Source: Bin18 sp965242795
GTDB taxonomy: Bacteria > Desulfobacterota > Binatia > Bin18
Assembly (NCBI GenBank): GCA_965242795.1
Contig: OZ251505.1
Location: 1,736,001 to 1,800,000, forward strand
Direction: 5' to 3'
DNA length: 64,000 bases
Shown here: positions 17,833-26,402 of the stretch, piece by piece
How positions within the stretch are numbered: position 1 is the stretch's first letter
Layout: every line of letters starts with the position of its first letter
Notes under the pieces: model-generated
Told to the model about the DNA's origin: nothing
What the model saw: only the letters and a program-made list of their open reading frames with translations
The model's database searches: none
Position numbers and translations under genes: made by a program

Positions 17833-17939
17833 GTAGGTCGGATTAGCGGAGCGTAATCCGACAAGGGGCGATCGGCTGAACAGCACGGTAGGCATTCAAG
17901 CCGGGATGTCGGATTACGCCTCCGGCTAATCCGACCTAC
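17833..17939. repeat. Inverted repeat, GTAGGTCGGATTAGC type
   Basis: Arm 1 at 17833-17863 begins GTAGGTCGGATTAGC and ends GTAATCCGACA. Arm 2 at 17907-17939 is its near-perfect inverse and ends GCTAATCCGACCTAC. The arms are 43 bases apart, between the DUF255 gene and the convergent methylase remnant. Elements with this core are widespread in bacterial genomes. The fold would make a strong bidirectional stem. Confidence 0.75.
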
Positions 17940-17941
17940 GG

Positions 17942-18325
17942 TCAGCCGATCCGCCGGCCGGTCAACTCTGGCTCCCGCGTCAGCAGGCGAAGGGCCGTAC
18001 AAATGGCGTCGTCGATCTCGTAGCGAACGGAATCGGCGTCCAACTGCGCAAGGGGTGCCAGTGCTTTCGGCGCTACGTTGTCATAAGCATCGGCAAGCGC
18101 CGTAGTCTGCGCCGCGGACAAGCCCCGCACGTTCAGCACCGGCATCGACTCCCAGGCGGGCTTTTTCATTGGGACGAACGCGCCCTCCGTCGTCACCCTC
18201 CGTGAGAAAAAAGCAAGAATGCCGAACGCGCTGTTCAGCCACAGGACGAGCGCCTTTTGCCTCGGGGCGAGGAGCCGGGCCTTCGGAGATTGGGCGATGC
18301 GTGTAATCGCCAGTTGGGTGTTCAC
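17942..18325 (-). pseudogene. C-terminal remnant of an N-6 adenine DNA methylase-like protein
   Basis: The 127 residues look like the tail of a restriction-modification type DNA methylase. They include NTQLAITRIAQSPKARLLAP, then LWLNSAFGILAFFSRRVTTEGAFVPMKKPAWESMPVLNV. Next is the RGLSAAQTTALADAYDNVAPKALAPLAQLDADSVRYEIDDAI block with a short leucine-rich end. The SAM-binding and catalytic (N/D)PPY regions, which would lie upstream, are absent: 58 bases further up is the end of the ClC gene. It is therefore a decayed fragment that begins mid-protein. Assignment rests on recalled family resemblance. Confidence 0.6.
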
Positions 18326-18382
18326 GCCCTCTTCGCGGTTGCGCAGCGGCCCGTCCGAAAGGGCTCCGATTTCCGCGCACGG

Positions 18383-20434
18383 TCAGGGCGGGGAAGGAGG
18401 GGCAGCGGGTGCCTCGGCCTCCGTTTGCAGGCGGCCGATGTCTTCGTGCGGCCCGGCCAGGATCAGCGTGTCGCCTTCGGCCAGCGGCTGGTCGGGCTCG
18501 GGCAGGCGGTCCTCCGAGCCGCCGTGATCGGTCTGGTTGCGGATTGCCAGGACGGTCGTTCGATAGCGGGCGCGCAGGTCGAGGTCCTGCAACGTCTTGC
18601 CCACGAATCCGGCCGGCACCGCCAGCGTCAGCACGGTGTAGCGGGACGGCATGGCGAGCCGGCCATCGTCCTCGGCGCTCGGCAGGCTGCTGATCATCTC
18701 CCGGCGCAGCACTTCGCGGTCGTACAGGGCGAGCAGGTCGGCCTGCGTGACCGAGCCGACGACGTTGGTGCTGGTCCGGTCCGGCGTGACGGGCAGGCCG
18801 TCGAGACGGGTCTCGCGGAATTTGCGCAGGCAGGTCTCTAGCGGCTCGTCGGCGTGGGCCACGGCCGGCACCGGGCGCGCCACGTCGCGCGCCACGATCA
18901 GGCCGTCGAGCGGCCGCTCGTTCAGCAGCGTCTTGACGTCGTGGACGGAGATCATGCCGGTCAGGCGGTCGTCCGCGTCCAGCGTGTAATAGCGCGGCTC
19001 GGTCGAGCCCAGAATCCGACCGACCACCTGTTGGAACGTCGTCCCGTCGGCCAGCGTGGGCGCCGGGCTCTGCATCACGTCCGCGACGCGGAACGAGCGC
19101 ATGACCGACGCCTCGCGGCCCACCGCCAGCGACACGCCGCGGCGCGCCAGCTTGGCGGTGTACATCGACAGCGGATGCAGATAGCGCGCGGTCAGCGTGC
19201 TCAGCGTGCACGCGATCATGACGGGCAGGATGATGTGATACCCGTCGGTGATCTCCAGCAGCATCAGAATGGCGGTGACCGGCGCGTGCGTGGTGCCGGC
19301 CACGACCGCGCCCATGCCGATCATGGCGTACGCCTCGGGCGAGGCCGTCACCCCGGGCAGGAAGGCGTGTATGAACCGGCCGAACAGCCCGCCCGCGACC
19401 ACGCCGAGAAACAGCGACGGGGAGAAAATCCCGCCGGACGCGCCCGAGCCCAGCGTGATGCACGTGGCGGCCAGCTTGAGGAGGAACAGGGCCAGCAGCA
19501 CGTGCCAGGCGCGCGTGTGCAGCAGCAGGCCGGACATGGCCTCGAAGCCGGTGCCGTACACCTCGGGCGCCAGCAGCAGCAGGACGCCCACGCCCAGCCC
19601 GCCCACCGCGGTCCGCGCCAGCGGCGGAATGGGGCTCTGCTCGAACAGGTCTTCGCTCTTGTACAGCGTCCAGGTGAAGACGACCGCGACCAGCCCCATC
19701 AGGACGCCGAGCAGGGCGTACAGCGGCACCTCGGCGTAGTGCACCAGCGTGTATTCCGGGATCAGAAAGGCCGGCACGTCGCCCAGGTACAGGCGGGAGA
19801 CGGCCGTGGCTGTGACCGAGGCCAGGACGATCGGCGCGAACGTGGGGATCGAGAAATTCCCCAGAATCACCTCCAGGGCGAAGAACGCGCCGGCGATCGG
19901 GGCGTTGAACGTGGCCGCGATGCCGCCCGCGGCGCCGCAGCCGACCAGGGTGCGGACGCGGTCCGGGGTGAGGCCGAGGACTTGGCCGACGGTCGAGCCG
20001 ACCGCGGAGCCGATCTGGATGACCGGGCCCTCGCGGCCGGTCGAGCCGCCGGAGCCGATCGTAATCGCCGAGGCGAGCGCCTTGGCGAACGCCACGCGCG
20101 CCCGAATGACGCCCCCGCGGCGCGCCACGGCCTCCATCACCTCGGGCACGCCGTGGCCCCTGGCTTCGACCGTCCATTTGTAGACGATCGGCGCGACCAG
20201 CAGCCCGCCCAGCGTCGGCAGGACGAGGCGCCAGTACCACCCCAGGGCGGGGAGTTGCGCGAGCGGAGAATCCCCGCCGAGCGCCAGCCGTTGGACCGCG
20301 TGCAGCAGTTCGTGGAAGGCGATCGCCGCGATGCCGACCAGCAGCCCGACCCCGCAGGCCAGCGCCATCGTGATCCCCTCGCGGCGGGACCGGAGCACGG
20401 CGCCGATCGAATGGCGGATCGCGGCGAACATCAT
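18383..20434 (-). CDS. ClC-family chloride channel/transporter with CBS pair and TrkA-C domain
   Basis: A 683-residue protein. Residues about 20-430 are the ClC membrane domain. It has GHGVPEVMEAV (equivalent to GSGIPE), GSGGSTGREGPVIQIGSA with the gating Glu, and GSGASGGIFSPSLFLG. Two CBS domains follow (about 455-580: VADVMQSPAPTLADG and VARPVPAVAHADEPLE). A TrkA-C/RCK-C-like domain (about 600-675: GKTLQDLDLRARYRTTVLAIRN ... EGDTLILAGPHEDI) is at the C terminus. The position of the proton-relay Glu of exchangers reads Val (ALEV), which is typical of channels. It probably passes chloride or another anion under nucleotide or ligand control. Confidence 0.93.
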   Translation of the reverse strand: MMFAAIRHSIGAVLRSRREGITMALACGVGLLVGIAAIAFHELLHAVQRLALGGDSPLAQLPALGWYWRLVLPTLGGLLVAPIVYKWTVEARGHGVPEVMEAVARRGGVIRARVAFAKALASAITIGSGGSTGREGPVIQIGSAVGSTVGQVLGLTPDRVRTLVGCGAAGGIAATFNAPIAGAFFALEVILGNFSIPTFAPIVLASVTATAVSRLYLGDVPAFLIPEYTLVHYAEVPLYALLGVLMGLVAVVFTWTLYKSEDLFEQSPIPPLARTAVGGLGVGVLLLLAPEVYGTGFEAMSGLLLHTRAWHVLLALFLLKLAATCITLGSGASGGIFSPSLFLGVVAGGLFGRFIHAFLPGVTASPEAYAMIGMGAVVAGTTHAPVTAILMLLEITDGYHIILPVMIACTLSTLTARYLHPLSMYTAKLARRGVSLAVGREASVMRSFRVADVMQSPAPTLADGTTFQQVVGRILGSTEPRYYTLDADDRLTGMISVHDVKTLLNERPLDGLIVARDVARPVPAVAHADEPLETCLRKFRETRLDGLPVTPDRTSTNVVGSVTQADLLALYDREVLRREMISSLPSAEDDGRLAMPSRYTVLTLAVPAGFVGKTLQDLDLRARYRTTVLAIRNQTDHGGSEDRLPEPDQPLAEGDTLILAGPHEDIGRLQTEAEAPAAPPSPP

Positions 20435-20584
20435 GCCGGACCGGACGACCGCGGGGCGGGATGGCGGGCGTCGGAGAAGGGGCGGGTATCGGTCGGGCGG
20501 GCGCCCTGCCCCGCGTTCGGGAGGTCGCCGGTCCCGGAGACGCCCATCCGAACCGGCACCGTGGAGGCTGCGGAGCGGGGCACG

Positions 20585-21370
20585 CTACTCGGGCAGGCCG
20601 AACATGCGCGACAGCGCGCGGATCTCGTCCTTGCGCCAGGGCAGCGGCGCCGGCTCCTGGATCATGTGGTCGCGTTTGAGCCGTTCCACCACCGCGGGAT
20701 CGCGTTTCATGGGGACGCCGTACTCGCCCTCGAAATACAGGCTCTCGAACGCCGGCCGCGGACGCTGGCCACCAGCTTCCCACGATTCCGCGGGATAACC
20801 GACCAGCAGCGCGTACAGAGGCAGGAAGTGGTCGGGCACCTTCAGGACGTCTTTGGCGCGTTCGGCGTTGAAGGCGGTCAGCAGCGCGCCCAGCCCCTCG
20901 TCGAACGCGGCCAGCAGGGCCTGGTTCATGGCGACTCCGCAGTCGATGGACACGGCCACGGGGTTGATGTTCGGGTCCTTGGAGATGGGATCGAGGATCT
21001 GCGGCCAGACCGTCTCTGCGATGAATTTGTGGCTCCAGCCGTGGGTGGCGTTGAGCGCCCCGACGTCGAAGAGTTCGCGCAGGGTGTCGCCGTGACTCTC
21101 CTGAATGGCGTTGAGGTTGCCGTAGAAGTAGATGTGGACGGGCGCCATGTCGAGTTGCAGGGTCGTCGTCGGCACCTTGAGGGCTTGCAGGTCGTCCGCG
21201 GACAACTGGTCGCGTTCGACCACGACGGCGCGCAGGAACGAGGCGTTGACCGCGCACGACGCGAGCCGCGCGGCCTCCATGATCGTCTGGATCTTTTCGC
21301 GCTCGACCGGACGGTAGGGCACGAAATAGCGGATGGAACGGCGGCGGCCGACGACTTCCTTGAATTCCAT
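20585..21370 (-). CDS. Nitroreductase-family FMN oxidoreductase
   Basis: A 261-residue protein that starts MEFKEVVGRRRSIRYFVPYRPVEREKIQTIMEAARLASCA, the classical nitroreductase FMN-binding entry (RRSIR). The later CGVAMNQALLAAFDEGLGALLTAF is the usual helix near the flavin. It is somewhat long for the family (about 180-220 residues), with extra sequence in the middle (residues about 90-130) and at the C terminus. The substrate is unknown. GAGGAGCG lies just upstream of the ATG. It stands alone, 150 bases upstream of the ClC gene on the same strand. Confidence 0.85.
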   Translation of the reverse strand: MEFKEVVGRRRSIRYFVPYRPVEREKIQTIMEAARLASCAVNASFLRAVVVERDQLSADDLQALKVPTTTLQLDMAPVHIYFYGNLNAIQESHGDTLRELFDVGALNATHGWSHKFIAETVWPQILDPISKDPNINPVAVSIDCGVAMNQALLAAFDEGLGALLTAFNAERAKDVLKVPDHFLPLYALLVGYPAESWEAGGQRPRPAFESLYFEGEYGVPMKRDPAVVERLKRDHMIQEPAPLPWRKDEIRALSRMFGLPE

Positions 21371-21499
21371 GTGGGGCGCTCCTCGCTGGGTGACGGTCGG
21401 GCCTGCTTAGCGCAGGCGCGCTTCGACAGTCAAGACGCGCCCGCTACGAACGTGGAGGGGAAAGACGAGCAAGACGGTCCCGGAAGACAGTTTTTCCCC

Positions 21500-21690
21500 G
21501 TCATTCCCCCGTTCGAGCCGGGGGCAGGCTCTGCGGAAGCAGGTATCCACACCCGGGATTCCCGGCGTCTGCCCCCGCTGCCCCCGCCCCCGGCCTTTCG
21601 ACAGGCTCAAGGACCTCCCCCTTAAGTTCGTTGAGCCTGCCTGTGTTGAGCGGGTCGAAACATCGAAACGAACCCCCGAGGTCACCCCGA
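21500..21690. repeat. Nested dispersed repeats in a gene-free stretch
   Basis: The left half of the GTCAT...ATGAC element (21500-21567) is broken by a copy of the TTCGACAGGCTCAAGG family (21597-21690), whose inverted arm reads GTTCGTTGAGCCTGCC. The wider gap 21371-22252 holds no convincing gene; it contains these repeats, a GGGGCGTAA/TTACGCCCC inverted repeat at 21794-21817 and a 12-base C run. Confidence 0.6.
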
Positions 21691-21708
21691 CCTTCGCACC
21701 CCGCCTCT

Positions 21709-21737
21709 TTGACTATTAGAGTCCTTTTGTATCTAAT
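21709..21737 (+). promoter_or_regulatory. Candidate sigma-70-type promoter
   Basis: TTGACT at 21709-21714, 17 bases, TCTAAT at 21732-21737, in a locally AT-richer patch. It points toward the coiled-coil membrane gene, but 500 bases upstream of it, so the link is tentative. Confidence 0.35.
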
Positions 21738-22070
21738 TTCCCATCACATCGGTGAAGATCCTTGCCTGTTCTTGCCCTTCAATGACGATGTGTAGGGGCG
21801 TAAAATCTTACGCCCCTCCGCCCGACGAGTGGCAAATTAAGATGTCTCAGGATCGCCAAGTATGGAATTCCCATCGTGGAGACTCTTCCGGCCCGGCTTC
21901 TGCGACATGGAGGCGGGATGGAAAACACATGGCCGATCCGATGGGATTTTCCCTTGCGCTTCCTCTTTCTGTCTGGTAGAGGGGCTGGACTCTGAAGCGG
22001 GTTCCAAGGACCTGGGTGCATAGCGTGATACGAGAATTGAAAGAAGTCGAAGGGACGAGAGACACAGTCG

Positions 22071-22082
22071 CCCCCCCCCCCC
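22071..22082. repeat. Poly-C tract of 12
   Basis: Twelve consecutive C in the leader region 171 bases before the apparent start of the coiled-coil membrane gene. A tract of this length is slippage-prone. Only one longer tract exists in the window, at 44498. Confidence 0.85.
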
Positions 22083-22279
22083 GCGGCCCGCGACCTACGG
22101 GCTGCATGTCGCCCTAGTTCCATCCTCCACACCGCGGTGTTTCCTGGACGCCTGCAAAGGGCAGGCCGGTGAACGCAGCGTACGTGTTTCCATCGATCAT
22201 CCGGCCGCCGGGCCCGTGACTCGGCGCGCCTGCTGAACGGGGAGGTGACGTCATAGCGGAAGAAGCTACGAAAACGCCG

Positions 22280-24169
22280 TTGGACGATTCAAAGAATCGC
22301 TTGCGAGAGGCCAAGGAGCAACGGAGGATCGCTAAAGATCATTTGTCCAAAGCAAAACAGGATTTGGTGGAAGTGCGACGGGAGTACCCGGAGAAAATCG
22401 CGACTGCGAAGGACACGCTCTGGCATGCGCGGGAGACGCTGCGAGAAAAACGAAAAGAACGGAAACACCTAGCTAGGCGCGGGCGGACGCTGCACAGGCG
22501 GCGGCACCGGAACGAAGCCGCGCGAGCGAAACTCGACGCCCGGATCGAGAAGAAGCAGCACGCAAAACCAAAGATCAAGGCACGAATCAAGGAGGACAGG
22601 GCTTGGCTCCGAAGGGTGACTCGAGAGGGTTGGGGGCAGTCGATCCTGCGCCGTCTGCTGAAAGTCAAGATCAAATGTCTCTTACGATGTTTGGTTCGAA
22701 CACGGCAGACTACCAAACGACTCAAGGAAGAAACCGGACATCTGAATGGACTCGCAGTCGCATACGAAGACAAGTTGAAGGACGTGAAGAACGAGCTGGA
22801 AGACAGGGAACAGCAAGAACAGGCTGCCAATGAGGATCTCGACAAGAAGCGAAGAGAGTTGGATACGTTGACGGATGCACGCAAGAAAGAGGAAGAGCAG
22901 GCAGAAAATCATATTCGCACTGCTCGGGAAAATGTGCGTGAGAAGAGGCGGGCCGTCTGGATGGTCGCCTCACGCGTCAACTCCGAAGCGTTGAAGTTTC
23001 CCTGGAAGCGGGTCGCGGACAACATACGGCGTTTCGGCAGATGGGCAGGGTTCACCGGAATGGCGGGCTGCTTCTACGCATACGCGGTCTCACTAGGTGC
23101 CATTTACCAATACTTTTATTTTGATTCGATCGGTATCAACATTTTCTCTTACGCGGAGTCCATTGATTTCCTCGCTCCGGGTTACGGCTTGGCGGCCTTC
23201 TTCATACTGACGACTGGGCTTGTTACCCTGATTCCACTTGTGTTCTACCATCTCGTAAAGTTGATCTTGATCCTCCCACTTCCGTTGTACGCAGAAATTT
23301 TGGCTGCCGTTTTGCCTCATTTCACGAAATGGGTTCCGAAGACTTCGCTTTTCGTCCTTTACTGCGCCGTCTGGTTACTTGTCTGGCTGCTGGGTGCCGC
23401 GCGATTAGGATACACTTGGCCGCCCTCTCAAGACGTCGTCTGGATTGTGACAGACGCCCCGTTCCAAAATGAGGAGAAGTACGTCCGAGTCGGCTCGACC
23501 AGCAAATACCTGTTTCTCAAGAAATTTGACGAGAGTAAAGAAGCGGGCGGAGAGCCGACTTCCAATTCGGATACCGGCATCCTGATTGTCCCGCTGTCCC
23601 AAATTACGTGCATCAGCGAAACGACGGGAAACGGGGAGGGGCTCTGCAGGCCCGCTGCGGTGAAATCTCCCCCTCCGGCCGAGGACCCGGTCGCCCAACA
23701 CATCGCCAATGATATGGGCTGCTGCCCCGGGAAGCTCGACAAGTCGATTTTCTTTTCATTCGTCCATGACAAGGGGGATGTCATGAAAGAGTCTCAAGAA
23801 CAGATCCCTACGTCGGAGAAGGTGTGGAAAGAAAAGATCTGGGAGTTCGTGGCGAGATGGAATGGCAAAGCAGCGAAGTGGAGGGTCTATGGCCTTGCGA
23901 GTCTGGACGGTGACTCTGCCGAAAACGACGACTTATCCCGCCAACGAGCCGAGACCCTCAGGACTATGCTGTGCACCGCCTCCAAAACTTGGAGTAGCAT
24001 AAAAGAATGTCAGGAAGAGGTGGAAATCCGATACCTGGGCGAAAATCATCTCGTTACCGCCGGACCCAAAAGCCAGAGCGCAGTCATCGCCGTCTGTGAG
24101 CGGGTGCCGGAACAGAATCCCGAGAAAACAGCCACGCCGGCCCGGAAGGCAGGGTCACCAAGCGTGTGA
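22280..24169 (+). CDS. Coiled-coil membrane protein with a C-terminal OmpA-like domain, unknown function
   Basis: A 629-residue protein (counted from a TTG) that I do not recognise. Residues 1-235 are highly charged and helical, rich in Lys/Arg/Glu with heptad-like spacing: a long coiled coil. Hydrophobic segments follow near 258-275, 298-345 and 356-376. The C-terminal region about 530-610 (WRVYGLASLDGDSAENDDLSRQRAETLRTML ... RYLGENHL) resembles an OmpA/Pal peptidoglycan-binding domain. The TTG at 22280 lacks a ribosome-binding site. GGGGAGGTGA sits five bases before an in-frame ATA at 22253, which would give MAEEATKTPL before it. GC is visibly lower than in its neighbours. The next gene, a secreted propeller, starts 32 bases downstream, so an envelope operon is likely. 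Confidence 0.75.
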   Translation: MDDSKNRLREAKEQRRIAKDHLSKAKQDLVEVRREYPEKIATAKDTLWHARETLREKRKERKHLARRGRTLHRRRHRNEAARAKLDARIEKKQHAKPKIKARIKEDRAWLRRVTREGWGQSILRRLLKVKIKCLLRCLVRTRQTTKRLKEETGHLNGLAVAYEDKLKDVKNELEDREQQEQAANEDLDKKRRELDTLTDARKKEEEQAENHIRTARENVREKRRAVWMVASRVNSEALKFPWKRVADNIRRFGRWAGFTGMAGCFYAYAVSLGAIYQYFYFDSIGINIFSYAESIDFLAPGYGLAAFFILTTGLVTLIPLVFYHLVKLILILPLPLYAEILAAVLPHFTKWVPKTSLFVLYCAVWLLVWLLGAARLGYTWPPSQDVVWIVTDAPFQNEEKYVRVGSTSKYLFLKKFDESKEAGGEPTSNSDTGILIVPLSQITCISETTGNGEGLCRPAAVKSPPPAEDPVAQHIANDMGCCPGKLDKSIFFSFVHDKGDVMKESQEQIPTSEKVWKEKIWEFVARWNGKAAKWRVYGLASLDGDSAENDDLSRQRAETLRTMLCTASKTWSSIKECQEEVEIRYLGENHLVTAGPKSQSAVIAVCERVPEQNPEKTATPARKAGSPSV

Positions 24170-24201
24170 AGCCGCTTCGAACCAGCGGGGAGGAGAAAAC
24201 T

Positions 24202-26331
24202 ATGTATCGTACCAAGTTTGCCTTTTTGTTCATGGTGGCGATCATGAGCCTCGCCGCGGTCGCGCCGTCCCAGTGGTGTTGGGCGCTGGGGAGACCAGTC
24301 GATCTCACTCCTAACTCTCTTTTCGACTCCGCCTTTGCGTGGTCGCCGGACGGGACCAAGATTTTCTTTCAGTCCGAGCGCGATAAGCAGCCCGAACCTT
24401 TTGGGGTTGGGTATATAGCGCACATCTACGTGATGAACGCGGACGGGACCGACCCCGTCCGACTCACGCCGAACGATAAGAGTGCTTGGCAGCCCGAGTT
24501 GTCGCCGACCGGGAACAAGGTTGCCTTCGTTTCGGGCCGCCACATTTATGTGATGAACGCGGACGGGACCAATCTCATGCAACTCACGCAGCCCAGAGAA
24601 TTTTTTCATTACGGTTATCCTGAGCCTGTCGAGATTTACAGACACCCTGCGTGGTCACCGGACGGGACCAAGATTGCCTTCACGGGGAGGGGTTCGAGTG
24701 ATCCAGAAGACATCTACGTGATGAACGCGGACGGGACCAACCAAGTCCGACTCACGCAGTACCTCCCAGACTTAACTAGGAGCTATGCCCCCGCGTGGTC
24801 ACCGGACGGGACCAAGATTGCCTTCCTGTCCGACCGCCACTACGATCCAGCCAACGGCGACTCCGATCTAGTCTTCAACCATTTCGGGGGGGATGAAATC
24901 TACGTGATGAACGCGGACGGGACCAACCAAGTCCGACTCACGCAGAGCCAGAGCTTTGAGTCTGGCCCCCCTAATTACTACATGGACTTTAGTTCTAGCT
25001 ATGCCCCTGCGTGGTCACCGGGCGGGACCAAGATTGCTTTCGTGTCCGACCGCTACCTTCTCGCCCGCGGCGACGCCTTCCCCCGCTTCGGCCTAGTAGA
25101 TTACTCGACTGAAATCTACGTGATGAGCGCGGACGGGACCAACCAAGTCCGACTCACGCAGACCGATAGGTTGTCGAACATTGAGTTAGCCGAGGGGGGC
25201 CACCCTGGTTCTAGCTTTGCCCCTGCGTGGTCACCGGACGGGACCAAGATTGCCTTCGTGAGACGGCCCGAGGAGATCCCCGGGGAGTCCACAGAGGACG
25301 TGGCCCGGAAGAACGGCATCTACGTGATGAACGTGGACGGGACCAACCTCTTCCAACTGACCAACCTCTTCCAACTCATGCCGCCGGAAACCTTTCCTCG
25401 GTCCCACTCCTCTGACTTCAGCTTCTTTGACCTTGTTCCTCTGTTGTGGTCGCCGGACGGGACTAAGATTGCCTTCACGTCCGATATCCAGGGAGGGGAG
25501 GATATCTACGTGATTCCGTCTAGACCTGCTGCGGATACCGAGCGGGGAGACCGGCGGGCCACGTTGCTGAACCTGTCTCCGTGGCAAGCGTGGGTGCATC
25601 TGTACTGCTTGAAAGACCAGGGCACCGACGCGGACCCGTCGGCCCCGTGCGCGGTGACGTTCGAGTGCAACGGCCAATCCGGGGAGCCGGTCACGTGGCC
25701 GGTGGAGGTGGCGCCGAAGACGATCTTCAGCTACTGGCCGAACAAGACCGCGCCCGACGGCACGGCCGCCGACCTGCAAGCGGCGCTGATAGCCGCGGGC
25801 AAGCCGGCGGAAGAAGCCCGCCGCCGGACGACGTGCGAGGTGTTCAGTCCGGACCCGCTGACCGTGCGGGGCTATACCCTGTTCGGCGGACAACCGACGC
25901 TCGTGCCCGTCGCCGAACCGGCCCGCCCCGACGTCGCGGCCGAGCCGGGAGAACGGCGCCGGCGGGCCACGTTGCCGAACCTGTCCCCGGGGCAGGCGTG
26001 GGTGCATCTGTACTGCCTGAAAGACCGGGGCCCCGACGCGGCCCCGTGTGCGGTGACGTTCGAGTGCAACGGCCTATCCGGGGAGCCGGTCGCGTGGCCG
26101 GTGGAGGTGGGGCCGAAGACCATCTTCAGCTACTGGCCGAACAAGACGGTGGGCGGCCTGAGTGCGAACTTGGAAGCGGCCTTGATAGCCGCGGGCAAGC
26201 CGGAGGACGAAGCCCGCCGCCGGACGACGTGCGAAGTGTCCAGCGCGGACCCGATAGCGGTGCGGGGCTACACGCGGTTCGGCGGACAAGGGACGCTCGT
26301 GCCCGTCCCGGCGTATCAGCTTTCCCGGTGA
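24202..26331 (+). CDS. Secreted TolB-like beta-propeller with two C-terminal four-cysteine domains
   Basis: A 709-residue protein. GGGGAGGAG precedes the ATG at 24202. A signal peptide covers residues 1-27 or so (MYRTKFAFLFMVAIMSLAAVAPSQWCWA). Seven PD40/TolB-type blades follow up to about residue 440, each with WSPDGTKIAF and IYVMNADGTN.VRLTQ. Several blades are nearly identical in DNA as well, a sign of recent duplication or conversion. Residues about 452-566 and 588-706 are two copies of a domain beginning RATLxNLSPxQAWVHLYCLKD. It has four cysteines (LYC, PC, FEC, TTC) and a conserved FSYWPNKT. I know of no function for that domain. Location is probably periplasm or outside. The partner may be the OmpA-like protein just upstream, by analogy with TolB and Pal; that is inference. 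Confidence 0.85.
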   Translation: MYRTKFAFLFMVAIMSLAAVAPSQWCWALGRPVDLTPNSLFDSAFAWSPDGTKIFFQSERDKQPEPFGVGYIAHIYVMNADGTDPVRLTPNDKSAWQPELSPTGNKVAFVSGRHIYVMNADGTNLMQLTQPREFFHYGYPEPVEIYRHPAWSPDGTKIAFTGRGSSDPEDIYVMNADGTNQVRLTQYLPDLTRSYAPAWSPDGTKIAFLSDRHYDPANGDSDLVFNHFGGDEIYVMNADGTNQVRLTQSQSFESGPPNYYMDFSSSYAPAWSPGGTKIAFVSDRYLLARGDAFPRFGLVDYSTEIYVMSADGTNQVRLTQTDRLSNIELAEGGHPGSSFAPAWSPDGTKIAFVRRPEEIPGESTEDVARKNGIYVMNVDGTNLFQLTNLFQLMPPETFPRSHSSDFSFFDLVPLLWSPDGTKIAFTSDIQGGEDIYVIPSRPAADTERGDRRATLLNLSPWQAWVHLYCLKDQGTDADPSAPCAVTFECNGQSGEPVTWPVEVAPKTIFSYWPNKTAPDGTAADLQAALIAAGKPAEEARRRTTCEVFSPDPLTVRGYTLFGGQPTLVPVAEPARPDVAAEPGERRRRATLPNLSPGQAWVHLYCLKDRGPDAAPCAVTFECNGLSGEPVAWPVEVGPKTIFSYWPNKTVGGLSANLEAALIAAGKPEDEARRRTTCEVSSADPIAVRGYTRFGGQGTLVPVPAYQLSR

Positions 26332-26402
26332 GTGGCCTCCGCTCAACGGGACCTCCGACAGCCGCCTCGGACGAACCCGTCTCCAACCCGAAAGGAAGAG
26401 CT

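Noticed and set aside
21752..21979. 75-codon open frame in the gap before the coiled-coil gene
   Set aside because: It overlaps repeats, has no ribosome-binding site and no protein-like features.
24320..25530. Regularly spaced identical DNA blocks that could suggest a CRISPR array
   Set aside because: The blocks are coding, in frame, and correspond to propeller blades; spacing varies and no cas gene is present. No CRISPR array was seen anywhere in the window.
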